From NCBI GenBank assembly GCA_019916065.1, contig CM034238.1, forward strand, positions 39,399,375 through 39,463,374: 64,000 nt of DNA. Reading direction: 5' to 3'. This document shows positions 46,847 to 58,996 of this stretch, one piece after another. The translations under genes were made by a program, and so were the position numbers. Origin of the DNA: Vitellaria paradoxa. Lineage: Eukaryota > Streptophyta > Magnoliopsida > Ericales > Sapotaceae. A model generated the notes under the pieces. It was not told where the DNA came from and searched no databases. It saw nothing but the letters and a program-made list of their open reading frames with translations. The stretch's first letter is position 1. Each line of letters begins with the position of its first letter.

Positions 46847-48746
46847 TTAGTGTGAATGCATTATCGGTGTTTATTTACTAAAGCGGCATACGTGTTGAAA
46901 ACTTTAATGTATTAACTTAATGAAAATATTAAATGTAAAGAACGCTTGTTATTTACATCAAAAGTTATTTTTATTTATTTTCAATTATATCAATGAAGTT
47001 TAAATTTTGGCTTAATTACACTTTATTTTCTTGCGATTTTGAAGTAAAAATAGACCACTATGTAGTTTACAGTTAACGTATAATTCCATCATAATTTAGA
47101 CTAAAGTGTAAAAAAAATTATTAAATTTAATTAGATTCACGTCACGGTATCATATGTAAACATTTATATGTTGGTGTAGAAAATATTACTTATAAAAATA
47201 AAGTTAAACTTGAACAATTTAAATAATAATATAATATTTCATTTTTAACATAAAAACAGGTAAAAGTGTAGTTTTATCTATTTATCTTTTGTGAGAGTCT
47301 TTTTCTCTCATCAATATTTTTAACACTATATTTTTTCTTATAATTTTTTATTAATGTTTTTAACACCCATTTGCTATATTATTAAAATTTTATTTTAAAA
47401 GTTTAACATCTTCCTTATAAGCATAATATATTATATTATATTAATGAAATATATTATTATATTTATTAATACACTGTTACAATATATTCTGAAAAAATAT
47501 TAATTATATTTGACCTTTAGCTTGCAAATAATAATCAATAATATTTTTTGCAGTATATGAAAAAGCAAAAATAGAGTACATCTAGGAATACTCATTATTT
47601 TATTTACTAATATACTTATGGCCTATAATTTTGACTGAATAATAAATAAGAAAAAAGTTAAAATACTAAGAGACATAATTATCTAATATTTTAAGGACCC
47701 ATTTAATAACATTTATATTTACTGTTTTTTCTGTTTATATTTACAGATTTTTAAAAACTAACAACAAAAAAGTGTTTATTAAATTTATTTTTACTTTTTT
47801 GTTTTTGAAAAATAAAAATTTAAACAGACAAATAAAAAAAAAAGAAAAAAATATGTTTCTACTCTTTTTTTGTTATAATTATTTTATCAATTTTAACACT
47901 TTGTCTTTTTTTTTTTTTGACATCATATTAAAGTGAATTGTTTTAGTTAAATTTTAACAAGAAATATCTTTTATTAAAAAATAAATTACACATATCTCTG
48001 TCAAAATATTTGGGTAATTACATATATATCTCTAACATTTAAAAGTTACACTTTTTTTGTTTTGAACAATAACATTCACCGTGAACATTTAAAAGTTATA
48101 CATATCTTACTTATTTTGAAAAGTTACTAACCCGATCGTTTTTATTATTATTACTCCTGACCCTATTAAATTTTGTGTTGTAAAGTCAAATATACTCCTG
48201 ATATATAAGATGGGTAGCGGAAGAGAATTATATTTAGTATATATTATTTTTATTGAAATTAAATTATGTTTATTAAATAATTAATTAATTTAATATAATT
48301 TATTAAATTCAATTATTTTTTAAAATTAATAAAATTAAATATTTCACTAAAATAAAAATTAATTATTACAAATAAAATTGTATTTTCAAACGTCATTGGA
48401 TCAATATTCATTTCAAAAAAAGACAATACTGAAAAATAAAAATAATATAAATAGTTAAAACATAAAAAAATAAAAACATTATCGCACGGATTCTAATAAT
48501 TTCTAACTGATGTAAGAAGCAATTGAATAAAAAGGACGTAAGATAAAAATATCCATATATGTTTTTTTTTACTGTATTTTAAAAAACTAATGCGAAAGGG
48601 CTAAAGTGTAATTTTCTTTTTTACAGAAAAAGGCCGGGGGGAATTTCAAAGCGGTCCAGTGGAGGTGTGAATCGTAACTTTGCTACTTTTTGACCTTTTG
48701 GGTGTGTTTAAGGGTGTGTTTGGGTTAAGATAAAAGTGAAATAAAC

Positions 48747-48895
48747 GGGATGTTTGGAGTAATAAAAAATGAGATAAAAATAAGATAAGTTATGAGTTCA
48801 TAATTCGTATAGTAAGATAATAAGTGAATAATTTTTAGAGTTTTTCAGTGTTTTGCATCATTTTTTAGAGTTTTTTGTCACTTTAAATGGAGTCA
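48747..48895. repeat. MITE-like repeat, ataattcgtatagtgagata family, copy A
   Basis: Ends gtttggagtaataaaaaatg and ttttgtcactttaaatg are imperfect inverse complements. The core is gttatgagttcataattcg. Homologues lie at 17880-18058, 18497-18640, 18848-18985, 20600-20730, 37010-37170, 43330-43440, 52748-52890 and (copy B) 60888-61037. Confidence 0.55.
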
Positions 48896-49338
48896 AAATA
48901 AAATAAATTATGAATTTATAATTCATGCAATGAGACGAGGACCGTTTGGACGGCTAAAAGCAACCAAAATTTGGAAAAAGTAGGCAATGTCAGTCACTAT
49001 TTGACGTTTGAAAGACCAACCAAAAGTGATTAAAATAATTCGTTGAAACCGTACAAAATAAGCTGTTTTAATGGTTTTGGTCAAAAAATAGTACGAAAAG
49101 ATAACAAATTTAAAAAAAATGAAAAAAGTATCTTTTTTTCACTTTTTTTGTAAAAATTTATAAAATTTATATTTTGAAAATAAATGTACAAAAAATGAAA
49201 ATAATAAAAATTAATAAAAATAGGTAAATATTTGTATTTTTTTTTGTTACTTTCAATGATTTTCAACCCAGCTAAATGGGACCAAAAATAAATAATTTTT
49301 GAAAGTTTTAAGAGATTTTCAGTTTTTTTTATCAAAGT

Positions 49339-49700
49339 GTGTGATGATGGATAAGGGCACCGGGTTCCTGAGGGCAAGGCGTTGGCCGCTGGGGAGCATT
49401 TTAAATTTCTGGAACGATGCGACGAAGTGACGTGGGTGTGAGGTTGGCCTGCCATGTAAGAAGGAGGTGTGATTTGGCGCCAATGAATCAGAGTGGTTCC
49501 ACGTGGCAGACAACTTTTAGAAACTAACCTGAGTCGTCCAGCTGTAAAGACCACCGAGGTACAGAAATTGGAATGGTCAGCACCGCCCTTTAACATCATG
49601 CACGGACTGTACGGGAATTAAGCCCACAAACGAGAGAAAGGGAGAAGGGGGATGATCCATTTGTTCCTGGCCGTTGGATTGCAGTTAAAAACTTTTTCCT
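49339..49700. promoter_or_regulatory. GC-richer block with E2F-like site and G-box, copy A
   Basis: Much less AT-rich than its surroundings. It contains tttggcgc (49473-49480, fits the plant E2F consensus TTTSSCGC) joined to CCAAT, then ccacgtgg (49499-49506, a G-box). Open frames cross it on the minus strand (49081-49599 and 49319-49513), but neither resembles a known protein and both run out into AT-rich DNA. I read it as regulatory or decayed promoter DNA; a gene fragment cannot be excluded. It is almost unchanged in copy B. Confidence 0.4.
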
Positions 49701-50186
49701 TGTATACTTCCATGTTTGGTACGAGTTAGAAAATTTAGCAGTAAAAAATTATTAACGTAATTATTACTCTTCATTCAAATTAATATAGTGAAAAATAAAA
49801 ATTATTTTAACAAAATTTATCTTCTCTTACCCCAAAACAAACATATCCCTAATTTAACTCTTTTCATGGAGCTCTAGATTTTATCCAAAAAAATAAAAAT
49901 TTTTTATAAAATTTCAACCTTTTAACACTGTATGAAGTATAACTATTATGATTTTTATTAATTTATACTAATTTTTTTGCTATTTCAAATGTAGTGTGTA
50001 ATATATTTAATTTAAGAGTTCGTTTTAATAAGCAATTAAAAATTATGAGAATAATTATTATAAGAATAATTTAAACTTTTAATTTTATATTTTTTTACTT
50101 GCTTTTTTTTAATTGTTGAAAAGTTGACATTTAAACGCTTAGGAGGAAATAATATTAACCAGTATAAATTTTTATGAAGTATACTT

Positions 50187-50905
50187 TTTTTTTTGAAAAT
50201 TTTAATTTTATTAAATTAAATCAAGGTTCATCAGATCAATAATAAAATGAGAGAGGAGAAGATCTCCACACCTCCCAACCAGGCCCAGAATCAGCTGCCT
50301 GTGCAAGAGCATGTGCTACATGGTTCGCTAATCGTCGTACAAAAGCAAACTTACAATTGCATATATTCTTGGTCAAGATTTTACAATCATCAATGATTAA
50401 ACCAAAATACAACATATCGTTATATACCCCATTAAGAGCATGAACCATCATTTGGGCATCTGACTCTACAACGACATCATGCATGTTCAACTCTTTCAGC
50501 CAACTCAGAGCTTCCTAGCAACTAATGGCTTCAGCAATTATTGGGTCCATTCTACCTTGCATTATGCCATTCATCGCTGCAACCATATCGCCTTTATCAT
50601 CACAAATGATGCATCCGAACTCCATACAATCTTTCATATCAAAAATAGCGGCATCAATATTGCATTTAAATGTATCGGCATCCGGCCTCTTCCACCTAAC
50701 TTCAATCCTACGCTCCTCGTTCCTTACACCCGCTGCAAGTAACATTTGGGCCTTCTGCCACTGTTCAAGGCAAGCACCTGAGAAGCTGACAATTTGACCA
50801 ACCATCTTCCTCCTTTTATTCCATACTAGATCATTTCTATTTACCCAAATTCCCCACACTATAACTACTGCTAAACTAGTTTCTTCTTTATTCTATACTA
50901 GATCA
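50187..50905 (-). pseudogene. 5'-truncated LINE, RNase H end, copy A
   Basis: On the minus strand this reads an RNase H-like C-terminus of a plant non-LTR retrotransposon (RVT_3 type). Landmarks are the CNIDAAIFD strand with its Asp, AEAISC with Glu, VVESDAQMMVHAL with Asp, and RRLANHVAHALAQAA. The 3' end is an A-rich tail (poly-T at about 50187-50194 on the plus strand). An 18-bp target duplication, tttttatgaagtatactt, flanks it (50169-50186 and 50906-50923). The frame is broken by a stop where copy B has Trp (50517-50519) and by another near the 5' end. Not functional. Confidence 0.85.
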
Positions 50906-51784
50906 TTTTTATGAAGTATACTTAATAGAATCAAAATGAATAAAATTTAATGGAGTAATATTAACCCACTTTTGAACCTAATTAACATGGGTTCCAAAGG
51001 ATTGTAGTGAAAAAATTCACTGTAAGAACTGCAGTGAAAAAATTAATGATTATGATTTGATTATCTTTAATGTGATGTGATTTTTTATATCTTACATTAC
51101 TTGTTTTTCAATCAGATTTTTTAACTTTTATTTTAATTTTAAAAATAATTTTAATTAAATTAAATTAGAAACGTTAGATTAAATATAATCAAATCATGAC
51201 CACCCATTTATACTGCAGCCCTTGAAATAAAATTTTTAACTAAAATTCCTTGAAACCCTATTAATAAAGTTAAAAAAATAATAATTAAAAAAAATACCCG
51301 TCTCCGACATGTTCATGCATTGCCCACGTTACTTAAAGGACGATATGAAAATACCTTTTGCTGGAATGGAAATGGAAATTTTGAGTAATATCTAAAATAA
51401 ATATAAAGATTGAGATGACACTTTCTATCCTATACTAATTTACATACAAATATGTATAATTTTTTATTTTTAATAATATTATTTTAATATATAAATAATT
51501 TTATTTTAAAGTAACTCTGGGACAAGAAACATGTACCCGTCCGAAGTACAACTAGGATAAGAATTTCATTTTTTAAGAGGAATGGAAATTATAACAACTT
51601 TTAAATGAGGATAGCAAGGGAAAAGAAAAAAGAAAAGGTAACCTTCTCTAATAAAGGGGAAAAAATAAAATAATATATTTAAAATTATTGAATTAAAATT
51701 TAACTATTTAAATATATTTATATAATTTTTACTCGAAATTATGAATGTATTTCAACCATAACTTGACCTATTATTTCTGAAATG

Positions 51785-52090
51785 AACAAAAATAAAATTT
51801 TAATTTTTAGGATTGAAAAGGAGAGGTTAATATTATTTTTTTTTATGTTAGATTAAAAACTGAGCTATTTAAGTTTTTTTTTTTTATAAGTAATTGTGCT
51901 ATTTGAGTTATTAAATTAAAATCTAACGATTTAGATGTGTTGAAAAGAGAAAGGTTGACATAGCAATAGTAATATTATATCGATTCTATGACATTAATTT
52001 GAAACGGTTAAATTTCAATTCAAATCTTACAATTTAGATGTATTTATATTATTTTAATTTAAAATATAAATATATATATAAATGTACATG
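51785..52090. other. Start of the spacer between duplication copies
   Basis: AT-rich, no gene seen. It is the first sequence not shared with the right flank of copy B. Confidence 0.5.
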
Positions 52091-52620
52091 AATAGTTAAA
52101 TTTTAATCTTACAAGTACCCACATAACGGATTTGATTAGGCGTAGCCGATCTATGGCTGGGAATTTTTGTAAAATTGGTCAAGGTGGGTCCCAAATCCAG
52201 GCTGTAAGGGGCGATCATTGAGGTGGGACCCGTTTCATTCCTCAAATTTCCCAACCTGTACCCGACCAACAGCAAAATTATAGATCCCGTAACTGTATGC
52301 AGTGGAGGAGGGGTGCGTGTGTGAGTGTACATGTGAGACTTGGGCCTGGGTTTTTTTGGAACTTGGTGGGTGGGTAGATTCGCTCCGGCGGACCCATGCC
52401 GTGGGAGTGGGCCATTTGGGTCCACCATGTACAGAAACCAAAAATAAAAACAGTTGAGGTTAGTAAATGCCCTGACAGTGGCATAACCCATTCGGGACAA
52501 AGGACTCCTAGGAAGCGGCCTATGGATGAGACAAAGGACTCTAGGAGGCAACTGTACGCAAGGGCTATTCTCCTAACTTATGAGGACATGGGTCTATTTG
52601 GTAACATCAAAAATTATTAA
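52091..52620. other. GC-richer island in the spacer
   Basis: A ~500-bp island with gtgggtcccaaatcc, ggtgggacccgtttc, and ctccggcggacccatgccgtggg. Near its right side, gacaaaggactc occurs twice about 34 bp apart (52494 and 52528 areas). A 151-codon minus-strand frame (52096-52551) has no recognised family and its composition follows the GC content, so I do not call a gene. It could be a decayed gene or a regulatory stretch. Confidence 0.35.
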
Positions 52621-52747
52621 TTTTAACTAATTTTTGTTCTTTTCTCTAATTAAATTTTTTTACACATTACCTTTATATTATATCTTTATTCTTTTATTGT
52701 ATTTTTTGCCTCATTTTTATTAACCAAACAGGCCCCATGCCGCTAAG

Positions 52748-52890
52748 CTCCATTTGGACTTCCAAAAGTTGTCCAAATAAAAAAACTAAAATTTTTTAAA
52801 ATTATTTATTTTTTATTTTATTATACGAATTATAAATCTATAATTTTTATCAAATTTTATAATTTTTTGTCACTTTAAATGTCTCTTTAA
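52748..52890. repeat. MITE-like repeat in the spacer
   Basis: A diverged copy of the ataattcgtatagtgagata family: catttggacttccaaaa start, tttttgtcactttaaatg end, with tatacgaattataaatctataat in the middle. Confidence 0.45.
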
Positions 52891-53850
52891 TTAACTGGAA
52901 CGACAGATTTAAAAACTGTGGGATATGGAATATTTGATGAGTTTTATTTAAAAAAAAAAAAATTCTACTAAAAAGAGTTGATGTGAATCATTTGATGAGG
53001 CTTACCTTAAAAAAAAAATTCATTTACTAAAAGAGTTCGTGAATGCATATTGAAATTGCTGAAAAATTGTGAATATACTTTTGAATGCATGTTGAAATTG
53101 TTGTGGGATTGCATAAAGATGATCAGGAGTTTTCAAAATATTAAATACCAAATTGTATCAGTTGGAGATTTTACTTAAAAAAAAAAAAATACGAAATATT
53201 TGATGAAGAAAAAAGGATGGGTTGTTGTGATGCTTTCAATTTTACTTTTCAACCCAAAAAAAAAAAAAAAAAAAACTGTTATGAAGTCGGATTGCAGTGA
53301 AAAGATAAAAAATTTTTCAAGATTCTAATAATAACTATCGTTATATAGAAAAAAGATTTTATATGTTGAAATTGTTAAGTGACAGACAGGAAACAACACT
53401 ATTGGTTAGAAGAAATCTTCTAAGAATAGAATACTTTAAAATTAGATATATATATATATATATATATATATGAGATTTTACCATAATTGTGGGGCAGTGA
53501 GGGTGAAATTAGATAAGAATATTATTACATTATATATAAATAGAGATAGTAACGTATCAAGTTGGAGTTGAATTTTGCCTTGACTATAATAAGAAAAACC
53601 TTCTTGTAATCGTTTTCAAACCAATGAACAAATTATGAAAGATGATAAATTTAACTTTGACTTTTTTTTTAATCTCTCCCCAAAATTATAGAAACTAAAA
53701 AAATTTATCTCAAGACATTTTAATAAATCTTAATCTCGTAAGAATCTAATTTCTAAATTTAATATCTAAAAATAAAAATCTCCGATCATAGCCAAAAAAG
53801 AAAAAGTGAACAATGTTAACTTTAAATATAGTTTCATAAAATTTTGAATC
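52891..53850. other. Gene-free AT-rich spacer
   Basis: Contains several long A-runs, two near-repeats of gaatgcatattgaaattg (53041 and 53084 areas) and an (AT)n run at about 53445-53471. No gene is seen. Confidence 0.45.
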
Positions 53851-53879
53851 TTGGAGTGTCCAAAAAATTCAACGAAATC

Positions 53880-54420
53880 CTCTATGATGTGTTCGACTAG
53901 ATGGAAAGGTTGCTGATGTGGTCAGACAAATGTTTGGTAGTGTTGGTGTCTTAAACTTCTCGTCTCGTGAGTTGAATCCTAAAACAAAACTATCAGCTGA
54001 ACACTAAACGCTCCTCTGACGATCAAGTCAGAATGTGTATAGAAAAAGAAAAAGTTCGGAAATAAATTTAGTAGAATTTTTGTATCATAAATGGCACTTA
54101 CCTTTCTTATTCGTCTCTTATGTATTTATAAGTTCTTTGGTACGTGTTGTCCTTCCTTAGAAAACGGTGCTATCAAAATATTATGATTAACAGTGCGACT
54201 ACGGCCAGAGTCATGCCGTATAGTCGGAACAAACATGATTAGAGTCGTAATTAACAGTGGGTGCGGACATAACTTTTGTGTCTCTTCATTAATGTGGCAC
54301 GAAAGGCAACCATCCTTCAATCACCAACATATCCCCTCTTCGGATGTATGGCATGTGTCTGAGTTCAATCTTGGATGTATGTCATGTATCCGAGAGCCCC
54401 ACCAAATCTAAACAAAAAAT
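53880..54420. other. Less AT-rich, repeat-like island in the spacer
   Basis: Includes gctcctctgacgatcaagtcagaatg, a phrase of the kind I associate with dispersed plant repeats, and two near-copies of ggatgtatggcatgtgtc/ggatgtatgtcatgtatc (54343 and 54371 areas). Short frames on both strands are not recognisable. Probably a transposon remnant of unknown class. Confidence 0.35.
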
Positions 54421-55615
54421 TTAATAATCCATTCAAATAGTATAGATAAATAGGTAATATAGCTAATTTAAAATGGGCAAAATGAGGAGGACAATTTTTT
54501 TTTGAACTAGAGAATAAGGGGGCAAATAACCAGAAAAGCAAACAATGAGATTGACATTTTTGTAATTTTGAAATCAGAAGTCTCTATTTTATCGGTAACG
54601 TTTGATAGTTTTGCCGACGTTATTACCTTCACTTCGTGGATATTGAATAGCCTGCATTTTTCTAAAGTGACATTAGCCATTTTTTTATTGTTATTTTTAT
54701 ATATAGAATTTCGATCAAATCGCAAGTGATCAATAATGGGAAGTTATTTTTTTTTACAGTTATATATACACACACAAAATCCTTCATAAAGTCATATGAC
54801 AATGACATTAATTTTAATTAGATACTATTTTAATATTGTATTCTATGGTAAAATGAATAACTACTATTAACGTATTTATGATTACTCTTTATTTATACCT
54901 ATTTTTTTTTTTTTCGAGTAAAGGACTTATGCATTATGGCTGTGTTTATTGGGGACGGATTGGAGCAATAGACAGTGCACACGATGTCAATTTGGTGTCA
55001 TTGAGTCGTAGATCGTTAGATTAAAATTTAATAATTTAAATAAATTTATTTTTTTAAATTAAAAATATGTAAACGTGTTTGAACTGTTGAACCGTTAAAT
55101 TTTAATTTAATGATTCATAACTTGGAATCACCAAACCATGTCACAAAAATTTTATGTTTGATAATCAATAAAGGAGAGAATCTTCCAAAATGTGGAATTA
55201 GAAATACCAAAAGATTAGATAACATATCTCTTTTGTCAAAATTTAAAGGTCTAAAATTATTTCCTTTCACATTTCTTGTCAAATTACATCTATTGTTGTA
55301 TTTTATATTCTACCAATCAAATATCAATAAATTTTACATAAAAAAATTATTAACCCATAATATTATCTATTTTTCATGATTTACCCCTCCGAATCAAACA
55401 TTACCTATTTGAATTTTGACCTAAAAAGGAAAGAAAAGAATAGACTAGAGAACAGTGACATTTTCGTCTAATATCAGCTATGAATATCAATTGAGCAGTT
55501 TAGATTTATTTATATATTTTTAATTTAAAAAATACTTAACTTGATCTAAACCGTTAAATTTTATGGTCTCCAAACTTAAATGTCATCCACATCACTCCTC
55601 CCTTTTTGTAAAAAG
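54421..55615. other. Gene-free AT-rich spacer
   Basis: The phrases aaattttaatttaatgattca and taattttaatttaaaaaata recur (54990-55110 and 55500-55580), suggesting decayed repeats. No gene is seen. Confidence 0.4.
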
Positions 55616-55862
55616 CATCTTAATCGTGAGCTGGGTGCGGTGGGTGTGACGACGAAGACGGCCCCTTGTGCCCCGCCTGGGGTCGAATGTATACCTGTAA
55701 TCAACCAACCTAAATGGAAGGCCCAATGCGCCGAACGATGCTAGGATATGACAAAGGTACAGATAAACCATGTGACCACGGGTTTTGACTAGCAGTCTTC
55801 TTTGTTCAGAGTTGGCATGGTTGTGGGCAATTTCAACCCCAACCCCCCCGCCGGGGGGTTGG
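55616..55862. other. GC-rich patch ending in a strong hairpin
   Basis: Contains gggtgcggtgggtgtgacgacgaagacggc and ends at ccaacccccc-cgcc-ggggggttgg (55839-55862), a perfect 10-bp inverted repeat with a 4-nt loop. No open frame of note. Confidence 0.45.
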
Positions 55863-55879
55863 TTAAATTAAAATTTTAT

Positions 55880-56016
55880 GGCGGTGTTTAGATGAAAAAA
55901 AAATATATTAAGAGTACAAAAATTTGATATAAAAATAATATATAATAAAATTTAATTAAAAAAAGTATAAAAAATAATGAAAATCAATGAGTTTTTGTTG
56001 ATTTTGATAAACTAAA
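55880..56016. mobile_element. Diverged Tourist-like MITE next to copy B
   Basis: gcggtgtttagatgaaaaaa at the left and ttttgataaactaaacac at the right. The interior (gatataaaaataatat..aaaatttaattaaaaaaagtataaaa) matches the Tourist-like copies at 40776 and 46692. It lies about 70 bp before the start of duplication copy B. Confidence 0.4.
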
Positions 56017-58128
56017 CACATACATTCTATAAATATATTTAAATTATTAAATTTTAATCTAATAATTTAAATTTGATTGTTACAGGACTTGGAGTTATTT
56101 TTAATTTATCTTTCTATATTTTAAAATGCAACCTCCACTCCCTTATGCGATTACAACTAAAGTGCAGTGATCAAAATTTTTATCCAAACTAACAATATTT
56201 GATTTTATATGAAATAATTTAAAATAATTTTATTTTAAAATTAGATTTTTAAATAATTAAACTGATATGTTTTGTATTATAAGTTTCTAATTTTATTTAT
56301 TTTTCTTATTTTTCCCACTCGTTACGGTAATTTGAGTGTTATTTTCAAATCATACAAGTGCATAAATAATTTTTGATGGTGCTAGTGAAGAGTTATTTTA
56401 TATATTTTTTTATTTTTTTATTAATACCGTTAATGGTACATTTTGTTCACAATTACAATGGGTTAGTGGAGTCTTGACTCGTATATATTATATAAATATA
56501 TAACTAGGTTTCGGCAAAATAATAAATGTCTAAGAGGAGTAATTGAAAGAACAGTATTTCTAAAAAATTTATATAATAAGGGAAGTCGGTTAGACGAGAC
56601 AGTTGTCTTACGTGGCTTTTAGAGAGAGAGAGAGGGGAGATAGGGGTGAGAGGAAAAGAGAAAGGGGTGGGTGGAACTGCTAGCGTCAGCTTGGCATTGA
56701 AAAAGAGAGAGAGAGGGGGTGAGAGGAAAAGAGAAGGGGAAAGTGGGTGAGTCTGTTGCCGTTAGCTCGCGTGCTTTTAAATATGCAATACATCTAGTTT
56801 TATAATAAATTATAGGGTCACTAGAAAATTTAATGAAGGTGTACATGCTGTTCGATACAAAGGTAGAAAAGCTACACGAAAAAGCAAGGGTTATCAGTGC
56901 GAATTTAATTTTTTTAAGAGGGCTCTTTTAAAAGTTTGTTTGAGGCAATGTTTCAATTTCCTATTTAAAAAAATATACTGTATATATCTATAAAATTCGA
57001 ATTAGAATTTCCTAGGGTTTTTGAGAGAAGAAAAAGCTAATAACATGATTGAGAAGCTACTTGCCCAAAAAAAAAAAAACATGATTAAGAAGAGTCTCTC
57101 TATGAATTTTTTAAGATTATTTCTTCATTATATTATAATATTTACTACATTATTGAAAGTTTGAATAGAAAATTAGACATCTTATATCTGTGAATGTAGG
57201 TAATTATCGAATCATGTAAATGTTGTGTTTTGTATTTATATTTTAATTTCACTTTACATATATTCATCATTGTTACCGGTTTTGATAAAAATTCCAAACA
57301 ATATAGGTTAAGTGCAAAATTAAAAAATGCAGGGAGGTGGATTGAAAATGGATATAAATTTAAAAGGAGATGAAATATAAGTACCCAATTATAAATTATA
57401 ATCTATATCTAAAATAAAATTATGTACAACAAAACATATAATGTTTAAATGAAAGAAGATACGAAAAGGCATATCATTCGAATTAATGATAATTAATGGT
57501 TTATGGTTTATTGGACGTGATGAAAAATAACGAAAAATAGTGAAAAATTTGATTGTTAGAAATTTTTAGCGTTTGGTGTACAACAATCAAATTATGATTT
57601 TCAGAGATGAACAGTAAAACATTTTAACTTTTGCGTCAATTTTTTGGAGAGAGAAACCATTCGAATTGTTTTTTGGTTCTTTCGAAACAGTTTTGCATCA
57701 AAATTTATTGAAAGTAGTTAAAAAGTTTTTGAGATTTGTAGAAAAGTTATTGAGATTTGTAAAATAGTATTGGAGTTTGTAAAAATTTTATTGGGATTTA
57801 TAAAAATTTATTAGAATACGTAGATATATATAAATTTATAGAAATTTTACGAAATACAAAAAGTGTAAAATGTGTTAGAGAATTTTAAAAATTTTTAAAA
57901 ATTTTTAATAGTTTTCACCATTTTTTACGGTGCCAAACAGGCCCTAAATACAACAATGCTATAAATTTTACGAAAATCATTAGTGATTAAACCATGTATA
58001 AGTTATTATAGTTTTTACATTTGCCATGACTCACTTACACCAAAAATTTCATTCTGCACTCTTACCAAAAAATATATATATATATATATATCGCTAGCTT
58101 GATACCAAATAAAAATAACCCCCCACCC

Positions 58129-58149
58129 CACCCCACCCCGCCCCACCCC
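58129..58149 (-). repeat. (CCCCA)n tract, G-quadruplex candidate, copy B
   Basis: Same tract as 45975-46000, slightly changed: one spacer A is replaced by G (ccccgcccc). The G-run pattern on the minus strand is kept. Confidence 0.7.
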
Positions 58150-58839
58150 AAAATTCCCTGCAAGAAAATTACTGTGAATTATTTTGGAAGATGATAACTA
58201 GTTTGGTTGAATAATACTATGGGTAGAATAATAGTAGATTTGATGAGATTTGATTTTATTCGGTGAGAATTTTATCTTATATTTGGAATTTAAAACAAAA
58301 TTTTATGATTTGAATTGATTTTATTTTCGTAATTTAAAATTTGAAATTTGTATATCATTTGTAATATAATTTAAAATAATAGAATTTGATTAGAATCTAT
58401 TGTTTTCTTAAGTCACTTAAGTCAATGGACAAATTTATTCTTATATATTATATTAACTATATTTCTTATTTTTCATTAATATGATCAAACTTAAAATTTC
58501 TCTTAAATTAATTTAATTTAATTCTTAAATTTAAACATATAATTCCAAACACAAAATTTCATTTATAAAATAAAATAAAATTAATTCTTTGTTTTAAAAT
58601 CAAATCAACTCTAAAATAATAATGTTTCCAAATGGAGTATAGATAATTCAAAATTATCTCATTGGAATTAATATATATGTGCAGTTTTTTTTTTTTTCCC
58701 CTACTGTATAGGTAAAAAAAGTCATAGAAACATCGTGCACATATAATATCAGCAGAGTTAATTTAATATGTTAATTTCAAATTTTGACATTATAACTTGG
58801 AGGGATATATATTGAAATTTTATTGTTATAGGTTACTTA

Positions 58840-58996
58840 GGGGTTGTTTGGAAGAAAAAAAATTGGTAAAAAAGTACAGTAAAAATGAAAAAATATGACA
58901 TAAAGGTGATATGTGTTAAAATTTTATTGGAAGAAAGTACAAAAAGTAGTTAAAGTTTGATAACTTTTGATAAATTTTAACCCGCCAAACGGGGCC
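58840..58996. mobile_element. Tourist-like MITE, copy 3 (in duplication copy B)
   Basis: Counterpart of 46692-46846 with the same TTA flanks (58837-58839 and 58997-58999). It was inserted before the duplication. Confidence 0.75.

Larger units (their letters stand above)
43946..51784 (+). repeat. Large direct duplication, copy A (~7.8 kb)
   Basis: From ggacttggagttatttttaa to ..cttgacctattatttctgaaat this block matches 56085-63916 throughout in the same orientation, with an offset of 12132-12139 bp. Shared contents in order: GA-rich block with short minus-strand frame (44470-44640), dispersed repeat (45375-45810), (CCCCA)n (45975-46000), Tourist-like MITE (46692-46846), AT-rich stretch, ataattcg-family MITE (48747-48895), GC-richer block (49339-49700) and a truncated LINE (50187-50905). 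The ends carry no terminal inverted repeats, no Helitron-type ends and no obvious target-site duplication. I therefore call it a segmental duplication rather than a transposon. Confidence 0.92.

Noticed and set aside
49081..49599. 172-codon minus-strand frame (and its 208-codon match at 61114-61740)
   Set aside because: Both run from the GC-richer block into low-complexity Ile/Phe/Lys-rich translation of AT-rich DNA. No known domain is seen, and the two copies end differently because of indels.
52096..52551. 151-codon minus-strand frame as a gene
   Set aside because: Overlapping frames of similar quality exist, composition follows GC content, and no family or splice structure is recognisable.
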